Origin: Pseudogemmobacter hezensis
Lineage (GTDB): Bacteria; Pseudomonadota; Alphaproteobacteria; Rhodobacterales; Rhodobacteraceae
DNA: 64,000 nt
Reading direction: 5' to 3'
Assembly: GCF_013155295.1 (NCBI RefSeq)
Contig: NZ_JABJXT010000002.1
Coordinates: 1 to 64,000 of the forward strand
Under the pieces are notes generated by a model that was not told the DNA's origin, ran no database searches, and was given only the letters and a program-made list of their open reading frames with translations. Both the position numbers and the translations under genes were made by a program. This document shows, piece by piece, positions 34,990 to 43,270 of this stretch (position 1 is its first letter; every line of letters starts with the position of its first letter).

Positions 34990-36150
34990 TCAGACCCGGC
35001 GCGAAAACAGGATCAGCGCGATCAGATACAGCCCGCCCAGGAACCCGGTGGTCAGCCCGATCGGCATCGCCAGACCAAAGGGCGCGTTCTGGCCGATCAG
35101 ATCGGCGGCCATCAGCAAAACCGCCCCCGCCAGCGCCCCGCTGATCAGCGGCACATCGGGCGAGCGCGTCAGCCCCCGCGCCAGTTGCGGCCCGGCCAGC
35201 GCCACAAAGGCAATCGGCCCCGCCGAGGCCACCGCAACCGAGGTCAGCCCGACCGAGGCCAGCACCAGCACCAGCCGCGCCCGCCCGGTGTGAACCCCCA
35301 GCTGGCGGGCCATATCCTCGCCCATCTCCATCACCATCAGCTGCCGCCCATTGGCCAGCACCAGCGGCGCAAACAGCAAAACCCCGGTCAATGCGGTCAG
35401 CACATGGCTCCAGTCCCGGGCCGCAAGCGAGCCTGCCAGCCAGATCTGCGCCGACATCGCGCGCTCCAGATCGCCGGTCACCATCAATAGCGTGTTCAGC
35501 CCCGACATCAGCGCCCCCATGCCAATGCCGATCAGGATCAGGCGATAGCCGCCCGCGGTGCCACCCCCACCAGGGCCGCTTCCTGGCCGATGCGACAGGG
35601 CCAGCACCACCAGCGCCGTCATCACGCCAGAGGCCACCGCCGCCAGCGCCGTCTGCACTGGCCCAGCGTTGAAGAGGATGATCTGGGCAATCGCCCCCGT
35701 CGCCGCCCCGGTGGTGAAACCGATAATATCGGGCGAGCCAAGCGCATTGCGCGACAGCGACTGAAAGACCGCCCCCGCCAGCCCAAGCGCCGCGCCAACC
35801 AGGGCGGCGGTGATCAGCCTCGGCAACCGGATCTGGGTGATCAGGCGATTGGTCACAGGCGGCTCGGCCATGCCGCGCAGGCCGGACAGCACCTCTGCGG
35901 GCGAAAGGCGCACCTTGCCACTGGCCAGCAAAAACACCGCCAGCACCGCGCCAACCGCAATCAGGCAAAGACAGACCGCCACCGCCCGCCTGCGCCACAG
36001 GAAACTGACCTGCCACAGTCGCAGCACCTGCTGGCCCGGTCTGGTCTGGCCTGCTTTGGTCCGGCCTGCTTTGGTCTGGGCTTCTGTGGTCTGGCCGGGC
36101 CTGACCTGCCCGGATCTGACCTGCCCGGATCTGGTATCGCCGCCGCTCAC
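34990..36150 (-). CDS. FecCD-family iron-chelate ABC permease with pentapeptide-repeat N-terminus
   Basis: A 386-aa inner-membrane permease of ferric-siderophore ABC importers. PPVTNRLITQIRLPRLITAALVGAALGLAGAVFQSLSRNAL and GLTSVAVASAGPIAFVALAGPQLARGLT are FecCD signatures; about nine or ten helices follow residue 55. The first 41 residues are unusual: seven pentapeptides of the form (T/V)(R/K)xGQ encoded by 15-bp tandem units. It starts with GTG overlapping the stop of the upstream permease (GTGA). It forms a heterodimer with that neighbour by inference. Confidence 0.92.
   Translation of the reverse strand: MSGGDTRSGQVRSGQVRPGQTTEAQTKAGRTKAGQTRPGQQVLRLWQVSFLWRRRAVAVCLCLIAVGAVLAVFLLASGKVRLSPAEVLSGLRGMAEPPVTNRLITQIRLPRLITAALVGAALGLAGAVFQSLSRNALGSPDIIGFTTGAATGAIAQIILFNAGPVQTALAAVASGVMTALVVLALSHRPGSGPGGGGTAGGYRLILIGIGMGALMSGLNTLLMVTGDLERAMSAQIWLAGSLAARDWSHVLTALTGVLLFAPLVLANGRQLMVMEMGEDMARQLGVHTGRARLVLVLASVGLTSVAVASAGPIAFVALAGPQLARGLTRSPDVPLISGALAGAVLLMAADLIGQNAPFGLAMPIGLTTGFLGGLYLIALILFSRRV
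36031..36135. repeat. Seven 15-bp tandem units inside the FecCD gene
   Basis: Units such as CTGGCCTGCTTTGGT (36046), CCGGCCTGCTTTGGT (36061), CTGCCCGGATCTGAC (36106) and CTGCCCGGATCTGGT (36121) follow each other without gaps. As 15 is a multiple of 3, copy-number change keeps the reading frame and would only lengthen or shorten the permease's cytoplasmic N-terminal tail. Confidence 0.85.
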
Positions 36151-37202
36151 AGCTGCGCCATCCGAAAGCGGCGGACCACATGGATAAAGAACGGCCCGCC
36201 AAGGATCGCTGCCACGATCCCCGCCGCCAGCTCAGAGGGCGGCACCACCACCCGCCCCAGAATATCGGCCGCCAGCAGGATCCCCGCCCCGAACAGCGCC
36301 GCCAGCGGCAAAAGACGGCGATTGTCCGGCCCGCTGATCGCCCGCGCGAAATGCGGCGCAACCAGGCCCACGAAAGCAATCGGCCCGGCGCAGGCGGTCG
36401 CCGCCCCCGCCAGAACCATCACCGCAAGGCAGGATAGCGCCCAGACCGGGCCAGGCCGCAGCCCAAGCGCCAGCCCCATGCTGACCCCCATCGCCAGCGC
36501 GTTCAGGTCACGCGTCAGGATCAGCGCCAGCCCGCCGCCAAAGGCCAGCGCCACCGCCATCACCAGCGCGACACCAGCGCCCCGCCCCTCAAGCATGCCC
36601 GAGCCCCAGTTGCGGAAAACATCCAGCACCTCAAGCCGCGCATTCAGGATCACAAAGCCTGTGGCCGCCCCCAACAGGACCGAAAGCCCGGCCCCCGCCA
36701 GCACCAGACGCACCGGATCGGTGCCAGATCCCGTGCCCTCGCCATGCACCCGGCCCAGCACGAAAACCGCCACCCCGGCAAGGCCCGCACCCAGAAAGCC
36801 CAGCCAGACATATTGCGTGACATCGGTCAGCCCAAAGGCCGAGGCCCCCAGCACCACCGCCATCGCCGCCCCTGCATTGACCCCCAAAAGCCCGGGCTCG
36901 GCCAGCGGATTGCGGGTCACGGCCTGCATCACACCCCCCGCCAGCCCAAGCGCCGCGCCCGCACTTAATGCCAGCAGGGTGCGCGGCAGCCGCAGTTCCC
37001 GCAGGATCAGATGCAGGTCATTTGTGGGATCATAGGCGGTGAAGGCACGCATCACCTCGGGCAGCGGCACCGATCTTGAGCCTATGGCCAGGCTGATCAG
37101 CGACAAAAGCAACAAAAGCACCAGGCCGGACAGGCAAAGCCGCCACAGGCCCGCGCCCTGCCTGCGAAACTGCGCCTCTCTGCCCGCAAGACCTTGTTTC
37201 AT
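36147..37202 (-). CDS. FecCD-family iron-chelate ABC permease
   Basis: A 351-aa membrane protein with about ten hydrophobic helices. LHLILRELRLPRTLLALSAGAALGLAGGVMQAVTRNPLAEPGLLGVNAGAAMAVVLG is the classic FecCD/FepD opening, and ACAGPIAFVGLVAPHFARAI is the coupling region. Its ATG overlaps the stop of the binding-protein gene, and its own stop overlaps the second permease, so the three genes are translationally linked. Confidence 0.95.
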   Translation of the reverse strand: MKQGLAGREAQFRRQGAGLWRLCLSGLVLLLLLSLISLAIGSRSVPLPEVMRAFTAYDPTNDLHLILRELRLPRTLLALSAGAALGLAGGVMQAVTRNPLAEPGLLGVNAGAAMAVVLGASAFGLTDVTQYVWLGFLGAGLAGVAVFVLGRVHGEGTGSGTDPVRLVLAGAGLSVLLGAATGFVILNARLEVLDVFRNWGSGMLEGRGAGVALVMAVALAFGGGLALILTRDLNALAMGVSMGLALGLRPGPVWALSCLAVMVLAGAATACAGPIAFVGLVAPHFARAISGPDNRRLLPLAALFGAGILLAADILGRVVVPPSELAAGIVAAILGGPFFIHVVRRFRMAQL

Positions 37203-38149
37203 TTGATGAAATATGGCGATACCGTGTTCAGGATATCCAGCCCGGAATAGTAATCCACCCGGAACGAAGTTGGCCCCAGCGGCCAGACCTGCCCCGCTTT
37301 GACCGCGGGCAGATTGGCCAGCACCGGATCGGCCATAAAGGCCGCGACGCTTTCTTCGGTGCCGTTCAGGAGGAACACCCCCTCGCCCGCAATCGCCGCC
37401 GCCAGGTTCTCATGCGAGACAAAGTCGAAATCAGACGAACGCTCTGCCGCGCCTGCCAGCGCCTCGGGCAGGCCCGAGACGGTAAAGCCCAGCTCTGCCA
37501 GCAGTTTCGCCTGCGGGCTGGTCGGTTTCGACACCGCATAGGTGCCGCTGAAATTATAGGACACCACCGAGACCGTGCCCGCCGGGACCGTCAGCTTTTG
37601 CGCAACCGCCTGCGCCTGATCGGCGAAATCGCGGATCACCTTTTCCGCCCCCGCCTCATGCCCGGTGGCGCGGCCCAGCTGGCGGGCCAGATCCTCCCAG
37701 GACCCGCTGGAGTAATCCAGCACCAGCACCTTCAGCCCCTGGGCCTGCAGCGCCGGAACAAAGGGCAGGATCGCATCACCCCCGGTCGCCGAGGCGATCA
37801 CCAGGTCGGGATCTGCAAGGATCACCGTCTCAATGTCGAAGGTCAGGTTCGGGTAAAGAGGCTCGACGCCCTGGGCATCGGCCTCGGCGGCCCATTGCAG
37901 GAAATAGCCCTTGTCATCGGTCAGCGGCCCGATCAGCGCGGTCGAGGTCGATTTCACCGGCGCCCCGATGGCCAGCAGGATCCCGGTCAGGCTGGGCGCG
38001 GTCGAGGCGATGTTTTGCGGTGGCGCCTCTATCACAACCTCGCCCAAAGGGTCGGTCAGGCTGCGGGGCCAGCCCTCACCTGCGGCATCCTGACCCTGTG
38101 CGGCCAGCGGCATCAAAAGGGCAGCACCCAACGAGATCATGCGCAACAT
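37199..38149 (-). CDS. Ferric-chelate ABC transporter substrate-binding protein (FepB-like)
   Basis: A 316-aa periplasmic protein with a signal peptide (MLRMISLGAALLMPLAAQGQDA, cleavage near residue 20). LTDPLGEVVIEAPPQNIASTAPSLTGILLAIG and YPNLTFDIETVILADPDLVIAS follow the class III (PF01497) binding-protein pattern; the FepB-like order of genes supports siderophore or other ferric-chelate binding. ATG 38149 is chosen over 38167 because it directly precedes the signal peptide. It follows the reductase gene by 18 bases. Confidence 0.9.
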   Translation of the reverse strand: MLRMISLGAALLMPLAAQGQDAAGEGWPRSLTDPLGEVVIEAPPQNIASTAPSLTGILLAIGAPVKSTSTALIGPLTDDKGYFLQWAAEADAQGVEPLYPNLTFDIETVILADPDLVIASATGGDAILPFVPALQAQGLKVLVLDYSSGSWEDLARQLGRATGHEAGAEKVIRDFADQAQAVAQKLTVPAGTVSVVSYNFSGTYAVSKPTSPQAKLLAELGFTVSGLPEALAGAAERSSDFDFVSHENLAAAIAGEGVFLLNGTEESVAAFMADPVLANLPAVKAGQVWPLGPTSFRVDYYSGLDILNTVSPYFIK

Positions 38150-38167
38150 ATTGAACCCTCGTGACAA

Positions 38168-39031
38168 TTATACAGGCAGATCCACGTCGCCCAGATCCTC
38201 AATGGTCAGCCCCTGGGCCCGCAGCGCCTCATATTCGGCAAGCCTTGCACGGTCGAGATCAGAGCTGCTCATGCCCTTTTTCCAATAGCCCAGCACCTGC
38301 ATCGCGTCACGCGTCACGCCCTGGCTGCGCAGATGATTGCGCAGATCGCGCATCTCGACCCGCTCGCCCGCGGCCCAGACCGTCCAGTCTTGCGGCTGCG
38401 GCAGCGCCTTTGCGGCGGCCAGCAGGCTTTGCGTGGTGCCCGCGCCAACCCCCGCCGGGCGGGCGATCAGATGCAGGGTCACCCCTTCGGGCTGCGGCAG
38501 TTCGGCAAAGGCGGCGGGGTCGGGCGTCTCGATCCAGGCCTCACCGATCAGGCCCTGCGGCCAGGCTTTCAGAATGGCGTAAACCGCCGGGATCGCCGTC
38601 TCATCGGCGAAAATAGCCGCCTTCCTGTCGCCCGAGGGCTGCGGAATGAAATGCTGGCGCGGCCCGATCATCGGCAGGATGGTGCCCGGACGCGCCGCCT
38701 TCAGCCAGCGCATCGCGGGGCTGTCATCCTCATGCAGCACGAAATCAATCTCGATCTGGCTGGTCACCGGATCAAAGGCGCGGATCGTATAGACCCGCAC
38801 CACCGGCCGCTGGCCCGGCGGCTCCTCAACCGCGATGCGCACCGCCTGATTGGGCGGGCTCCAGGGCGCGGGATCCTGCGGTGCGATCCGGCCCGTGACC
38901 CTGGCGACCGAGGCAAAGGGATAGGTGATCGAGACGACCTCCATCCCGATACGCTCCATTCCGCGCATGTGATCGTCTTCTTCGAGAATCCCGTTGCGAT
39001 CCTCGACCGACTCGCTGTTGCTGACCGACAT
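38168..39031 (-). CDS. Siderophore-interacting protein (ferric-chelate reductase, ViuB/SIP type)
   Basis: A 287-aa cytoplasmic flavoprotein that reduces ferric siderophore to release iron. The FAD-binding half has NQAVRIAVEE, RVYTIRAFDP and EIDFVLHEDDSPAMRWLKAARPGTILPMIGPRQHF. The C-terminal half has ADETAIPAVYAIL and WAAGERVEMRDLRNHLRSQGV followed by VLGYWKKGMSSSD, typical of the SIP domain. GGAGG lies at a good distance from ATG 39031. It is the first gene of the SIP, binding-protein and two-permease operon, divergent from the ATPase gene. Confidence 0.93.
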   Translation of the reverse strand: MSVSNSESVEDRNGILEEDDHMRGMERIGMEVVSITYPFASVARVTGRIAPQDPAPWSPPNQAVRIAVEEPPGQRPVVRVYTIRAFDPVTSQIEIDFVLHEDDSPAMRWLKAARPGTILPMIGPRQHFIPQPSGDRKAAIFADETAIPAVYAILKAWPQGLIGEAWIETPDPAAFAELPQPEGVTLHLIARPAGVGAGTTQSLLAAAKALPQPQDWTVWAAGERVEMRDLRNHLRSQGVTRDAMQVLGYWKKGMSSSDLDRARLAEYEALRAQGLTIEDLGDVDLPV

Positions 39032-39186
39032 GCGCATCCGCCTCCAAATTCCACTGCCCTTATGGTCCGGCGGCACAGCCCCGCTGTGGCCCGCACCCAT
39101 AGGGTCTGTCTGTGCGAAAATGGCTGAACCCGGCCTCTTGGGGGCAAAACAGGGATGGCTGCCTTCCATATTGCAGAGCGCATCCC

Positions 39187-39200
39187 GCAATGCAATACGA
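39187..39200. promoter_or_regulatory. Motif shared between the ATPase and TonB-receptor promoter regions (copy 1)
   Basis: GCAATGCAATACGA lies 51 bases before the ATPase start in the divergent gap. A similar GCAATGCGGAACGA stands at 41028-41041 before the TonB receptor, matching in 11 of 14 positions. A common iron- or substrate-responsive site is possible; it does not match a Fur, Irr or RirA consensus I know. Confidence 0.3.
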
Positions 39201-39250
39201 GTGGCGGTCAAAAATCCCCACCCCGCCGCCGGGTCAAAAAGGAACCAGCC

Positions 39251-40075
39251 ATGTCTGACCGCCTGAGCGCCGAATCCGTCACCCTGCGCTATGAGGCAAG
39301 GGTGATCTCACGCGATCTGTCGCTGTCAGTCCCGGACGGGTCTTTCACGGTGGTTGTCGGGCCGAATGCCTGTGGCAAATCCACCCTGCTACGGGCGCTG
39401 TCGCGGCTTTTGGCCCCCGAAAGCGGTCAGGTGGTGCTGGATGGCAAGGCGATCCACCAGCTGCCCTCGCGTGAGGTGGCGCGACGGCTGGGGCTTTTGC
39501 CGCAGTCACCACATGCGCCGGATGCGATCACCGTCGCCGATCTGGTGGCCCGTGGCCGATTTCCGCATCAAAGTTTCCTGCGCCAATGGTCGCCGGATGA
39601 CGAGATCGCCGTCGCCACGGCGCTGCATGACACCGGGATCACGGATCTGGCCGCGCGCCCCGTGGCCGAACTGTCGGGCGGGCAGCGTCAGCGGGTCTGG
39701 ATCGCCATGACGCTGGCCCAGGAGACGCCCATCCTGTTGCTTGATGAGCCGACAACCTATCTCGACATCGTGCACCAGGTAGAGGTGTTAGAGCTGCTGG
39801 CGCGGCTGAACCGGGCCGGACGCACCATCGTTGCGGTGCTGCATGAGCTGAACCTGGCCTTCCGCTATGCGACCCATCTGGTGGCGATGCGCGAAGGGCA
39901 GATCATGGCCGAGGGCACACCGACAGATATCGTCGACGCCGCCCTGATCCGGCAGGTGTTCGACCTGCCCGCACTGGTAATGGCAGACCCCCTGACCGGC
40001 CGCCCGATGGTGGTGCCATACCCGCGCGATCAGGCAGAAGATCAGGCCCGGACCCAGACCCGGAATCAGGCCTGA
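39251..40075 (+). CDS. Ferric-chelate ABC transporter ATP-binding protein (FepC-like)
   Basis: A 274-aa ATPase for the FecCD permeases. Walker A is VGPNACGKSTLLRALSRLL, the signature ELSGGQRQRVWIAMTLAQ, Walker B LLLDEPTTYLDIVHQVEVL, and the switch His is in AVLHELNLAFRYATHL. DEPTTYLDI is characteristic of siderophore-type ATPases. AAAAAGGAACC precedes ATG 39251; longer frames overlap the divergent promoter. It is transcribed apart from its permeases and converges on the IclR gene, two bases from its stop. Confidence 0.95.
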   Translation: MSDRLSAESVTLRYEARVISRDLSLSVPDGSFTVVVGPNACGKSTLLRALSRLLAPESGQVVLDGKAIHQLPSREVARRLGLLPQSPHAPDAITVADLVARGRFPHQSFLRQWSPDDEIAVATALHDTGITDLAARPVAELSGGQRQRVWIAMTLAQETPILLLDEPTTYLDIVHQVEVLELLARLNRAGRTIVAVLHELNLAFRYATHLVAMREGQIMAEGTPTDIVDAALIRQVFDLPALVMADPLTGRPMVVPYPRDQAEDQARTQTRNQA

Positions 40076-40077
40076 AA

Positions 40078-40881
40078 TCAGGATTGATCCAGGGCGCTTT
40101 GCCCACCTGTTGCGCGATTTATCAGCCTGGCCACATCCTGTAGTGCCAACCGATCCCCCGGCGCATTCAGCTTGCCCAGATCGGTGATCGTGGTCAGCAC
40201 GCAGGACAGCTCGCCCTGGGCGTCCAGAATGGGGGCAGCCTGGCCTGTTATACCCGGCAAAAGATGGCTGGTCATCTCGGCCCAGCCCTCGGCCCGGATG
40301 CGCTCGATCAGGCTGCGGGGCGCGGGATCGCCCGCGAATCCCTGAGGCTGGATACGACGCGCCGCCTCGATGGTGGCTCGGGGCAAAAACGCCTGGAAAA
40401 CCTGGCCGCAGGCCGAATTGTCAACCGGCAGAACATCGCCCAGCTGCACCGGAGAAATGGCAAACAGAGCGCTGCGATACCAGCGCACCAGCGTCGGGCC
40501 GCGATCCGTCCAGATCGCCACACCGCCACTGATCGCATGGTTTCCGGCCAGCTGCTTCATCTGCATCCCGGCCATCTCGACCGCGTCCACCCGGCGCAGC
40601 GCCGCAATGCCGATCGACAGCGCCGCCGCCCCCAGATCGTAATGGCTGGAGACCGGGTCCTGCATCGCCAGCCCCTCTTTCACCAGACTTTGCATATAGC
40701 GATGCGCGGTCGAGCGCCCGGTGCGCGACAGACGCGCCAACTCGCCCAGCGGCAGCGCCCGCTCGGCGGTGGCAAGGATGTTCAGAAAGCGCATCGCCAC
40801 CGAGATCGACTGAATCGTCGTCGCCCGTTTGGCATCGGCGGCCCCTGAATCCTCATCGGGAAACAGCTCAAACTCCATCAT
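40078..40881 (-). CDS. IclR-family transcriptional regulator
   Basis: A 267-aa regulator with an N-terminal winged helix (SISVAMRFLNILATAERALPLGELARLSRTGRSTAHRYMQSLVKEGL, about 24-70) and a C-terminal IclR effector domain (about 85-262, including VDNSACGQVFQAFLP and LPGITGQAAPILDAQGELSCVLTTI). It is divergent from the TonB-receptor gene with a 14-bp palindrome between them. An IclR protein beside a TonB receptor is unusual, as iron receptors are normally under Fur/RirA. It suggests control by an organic ligand. Starts at 40881 or 40878 are equivalent. Confidence 0.9.
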   Translation of the reverse strand: MMEFELFPDEDSGAADAKRATTIQSISVAMRFLNILATAERALPLGELARLSRTGRSTAHRYMQSLVKEGLAMQDPVSSHYDLGAAALSIGIAALRRVDAVEMAGMQMKQLAGNHAISGGVAIWTDRGPTLVRWYRSALFAISPVQLGDVLPVDNSACGQVFQAFLPRATIEAARRIQPQGFAGDPAPRSLIERIRAEGWAEMTSHLLPGITGQAAPILDAQGELSCVLTTITDLGKLNAPGDRLALQDVARLINRATGGQSALDQS

Positions 40882-41014
40882 CGCCCTGGGTGTCCTTTGC
40901 CTTAGGCCCCGGGGCCCCGTGCCACGCCCATGCCTCGGCCGCGCCCCAGCTGTGACCTTAGTGCGCCAGCCTGGCCGCGGTAAAGAGCAGATACGCCGGG
41001 CACGAATTGACACA

Positions 41015-41028
41015 CATAACGCGTTATG
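41015..41028. promoter_or_regulatory. 14-bp perfect palindrome, candidate IclR operator
   Basis: CATAACGCGTTATG is fully symmetric. It lies 77 bases before the TonB-receptor start and 134 bases before the IclR start, in the only divergent gap the two share. It also touches copy 2 of the GCAATGC motif. Confidence 0.55.
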
Positions 41029-41041
41029 CAATGCGGAACGA
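41028..41041. promoter_or_regulatory. Motif shared with the ATPase promoter region (copy 2)
   Basis: GCAATGCGGAACGA starts at the last base of the palindrome and lies 64 bases before the TonB-receptor start. See copy 1 at 39187. The similarity may be chance. Confidence 0.3.
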
Positions 41042-41104
41042 CACTACATGCCGCCAGCCCACGCGCCCGCCACCGCATGTTCTTATCATCAACCGGAGAA
41101 CATC

Positions 41105-43195
41105 ATGCCGAGCACGCATCGTGGCCGGCTGGCGCGTGGGGCCAGCCTGCTTTCCATCATCGCAGCCTTCACCGCGCATCCGGCCATGGCCCAGGACGCT
41201 GCAGACACCAGCTCGCTGGGCACCATCTATCTGACCGGCGAAAAGCAGCAGCGCGATCTGAAAGACACCGCCTCTTCGGTCACGCTGATCACCGGCGAAG
41301 AGCTGGTGCAGGAAAAGCCCGGCAAGGATGATGTGAAAACCGTGCTGCAGGGCACGCCGAACGTGATCTATACCGACAATGTCTCGACCCCGGTGATCCG
41401 TGGCCAGAACGCCGAGGGCCCCCATACCGGCGCGACCGCCTTCTTTGCCGGCACCATGCCCCGCGCCACCATCAATGTGGACGGCCATTACCTCAGCTAT
41501 AACGAGCTGTATTTCGGCGGATCGGCCACCTGGGATGTCGCCAGCATCGAGGTGTTCCGTGGCCCGCAAACCACCAGCCAGGGCGCGAATGCCATCGGCG
41601 GGGCGATCATCGTCAATACCAATGACCCGACCTGGGAGCCCGAGGGCGCCTATCGGCTGGAGTTTGGCAATTACAACCAGCGCCGCGCCTCTTTCGCCTG
41701 GTCTGGCCCGATCAATGACCAGCTGGCCGCCCGTGTTGCGCTGGATTACTCGTCGCGCGACACCTTCATCGACTATATCAGCCCCGCCTTTGAGCAAAAT
41801 GAGATCGGCCAGGACTTCCGCAACCTCACCGGCCGGGTGAAATTCCTGTGGCAACCCACCGATATTGACGGGCTGACGGTCAAGCTGACCTACTCGCGCT
41901 CTGACGTAATCCGGCCCAGTGCCGAAGGTGCCGCCCAGGCCCCCGAATACAGCGACCTGAACTCGACCACGATCTGGATGCCGGGCTGGGATCAGATCAC
42001 CGATACCGCCGTGATCGACGTTGATTATGATTTCGGCAATGGCATTGTTTTCACCAATAAATTCGAAACTTCCAGCGCCGAGGTCCAGCGCCGCGTCGGC
42101 CGCCCGACCATGGGTGACGCCAATGTCTGGCGCGACAATTACGCCAATGAAAGCAAGCTCAGCTTTGGCACGCCTGAGGATGTTTTCTCTGGCGTGGCAG
42201 GGCTTTACATCGCCTATGCCGATCAGGACGAATGGCTGAACCAGGGCGGCGAATCGACCTTCCACGACCAGAAGAACCAGCTTGGCCTTTACTCTGAACT
42301 CAGCTGGCGGCTTGACGATCAGTGGACCCTGACCGGGGGCCTGCGCTATCAGCGTGACCACCTGCGCCGCACGGGCGATGTCTCGCCGCTCTTTGCCAAT
42401 AGCGACGTCGATTACGATCAGGTTTTCGAAGAGGTTCTGCCCAAGCTGACCCTTTCCTATGCCGCCACCCCCGACTGGACGGTCGGCGCGATGGTCTCGA
42501 AAGGCTATAATCCGGGCGGCATCTCGCTGGATTTCATCGGCACGCATGACTGGACGAAATACAAAGAAGAAACCGTCTGGAACTATGAGCTCTTCACCCG
42601 CGCCAACCTGCTGGATGATCGGCTCTTCGTTTCGGGCAACCTGTTCTACATGGATTACAGCAACGCCCAGCACAGCGTCAGCCAGATGACCGCGGCCGGG
42701 ATCAACCAGACCCAGACGCTGAACGCCGAAAAAGCGCATGCTTACGGGCTTGAGGTGGCGATGGATTATCGTCCCGTCGACAGCCTGCAGCTGCGTGCCA
42801 GCGCCGGTTACCTGAAAACCAAGATCGATGAGATGACCGCCGCCACCCAATGGGAGGGCAATGAATTCGCCCGCTCGCCCGGCAAGACCTTTACGCTTGG
42901 CGCGAATTGGGATCCGACGGAACAGCTGACCGTCGGCGGTCAGCTGCGCTTTATCGACGGCTATTATTCCAATACCGCCAATACCCCGGCCTTTGAGGTG
43001 GACAATTACACCCTGGTCGATATCCATGCCAGCTATCAGCTGCGCGACAATCTGACGGTCTATGGCTATGTGAACAACGTCTTTGACGAGCGCTCGCCGA
43101 CGCTGCTTGAGGCGGCACGTGGCACGATCCCCTTCACCCAGGGCTCGATGACCTCGCCGCGCATGTTCGGTATCGGTATTCGCGGCACGTTCTGA
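41105..43195 (+). CDS. TonB-dependent outer-membrane receptor
   Basis: A 696-aa receptor with a signal peptide (cleaved after AHPAMA, residue 28 or so), a plug domain (about 45-165, with GTPNVIYTDNVSTPVIRGQNAEGP and SIEVFRGPQTTSQGANAIGGAIIVNT) and a 22-strand-type barrel to the terminal ...MFGIGIRGTF with its C-terminal Phe. RGPQTT and the NAIGGAI box are hallmarks. It imports a ferric chelate or other large ligand with TonB energy; neighbours FepBCD and SIP point to ferric siderophore. A hairpin terminator follows. The start at 41105 gives a proper signal peptide. Confidence 0.95.
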   Translation: MPSTHRGRLARGASLLSIIAAFTAHPAMAQDAADTSSLGTIYLTGEKQQRDLKDTASSVTLITGEELVQEKPGKDDVKTVLQGTPNVIYTDNVSTPVIRGQNAEGPHTGATAFFAGTMPRATINVDGHYLSYNELYFGGSATWDVASIEVFRGPQTTSQGANAIGGAIIVNTNDPTWEPEGAYRLEFGNYNQRRASFAWSGPINDQLAARVALDYSSRDTFIDYISPAFEQNEIGQDFRNLTGRVKFLWQPTDIDGLTVKLTYSRSDVIRPSAEGAAQAPEYSDLNSTTIWMPGWDQITDTAVIDVDYDFGNGIVFTNKFETSSAEVQRRVGRPTMGDANVWRDNYANESKLSFGTPEDVFSGVAGLYIAYADQDEWLNQGGESTFHDQKNQLGLYSELSWRLDDQWTLTGGLRYQRDHLRRTGDVSPLFANSDVDYDQVFEEVLPKLTLSYAATPDWTVGAMVSKGYNPGGISLDFIGTHDWTKYKEETVWNYELFTRANLLDDRLFVSGNLFYMDYSNAQHSVSQMTAAGINQTQTLNAEKAHAYGLEVAMDYRPVDSLQLRASAGYLKTKIDEMTAATQWEGNEFARSPGKTFTLGANWDPTEQLTVGGQLRFIDGYYSNTANTPAFEVDNYTLVDIHASYQLRDNLTVYGYVNNVFDERSPTLLEAARGTIPFTQGSMTSPRMFGIGIRGTF

Positions 43196-43217
43196 GCCGC
43201 CCGCAAACCCAGACCGC

Positions 43218-43241
43218 GACCGGCCCATATCAGGGCCGGTC
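43218..43241 (+). terminator. Terminator between the TonB receptor and the flavin monooxygenase
   Basis: GACCGGCCC, loop ATATCA, GGGCCGGTC, then GTTTCAT. The 9-bp stem is perfect and starts 22 bases after the receptor stop. The monooxygenase gene begins only 29 bases later, so read-through would be needed for co-expression, or it has a promoter inside the receptor gene. Confidence 0.7.
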
Positions 43242-43270
43242 GTTTCATAAGATTTAAGACAGGCAGGGCG

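Noticed and set aside
41024-43228. 734-aa open frame antisense to the TonB receptor
   Set aside because: It is a GC-driven shadow: the plus strand encodes a complete receptor with signal peptide and C-terminal Phe, and the minus frame has no family signature.
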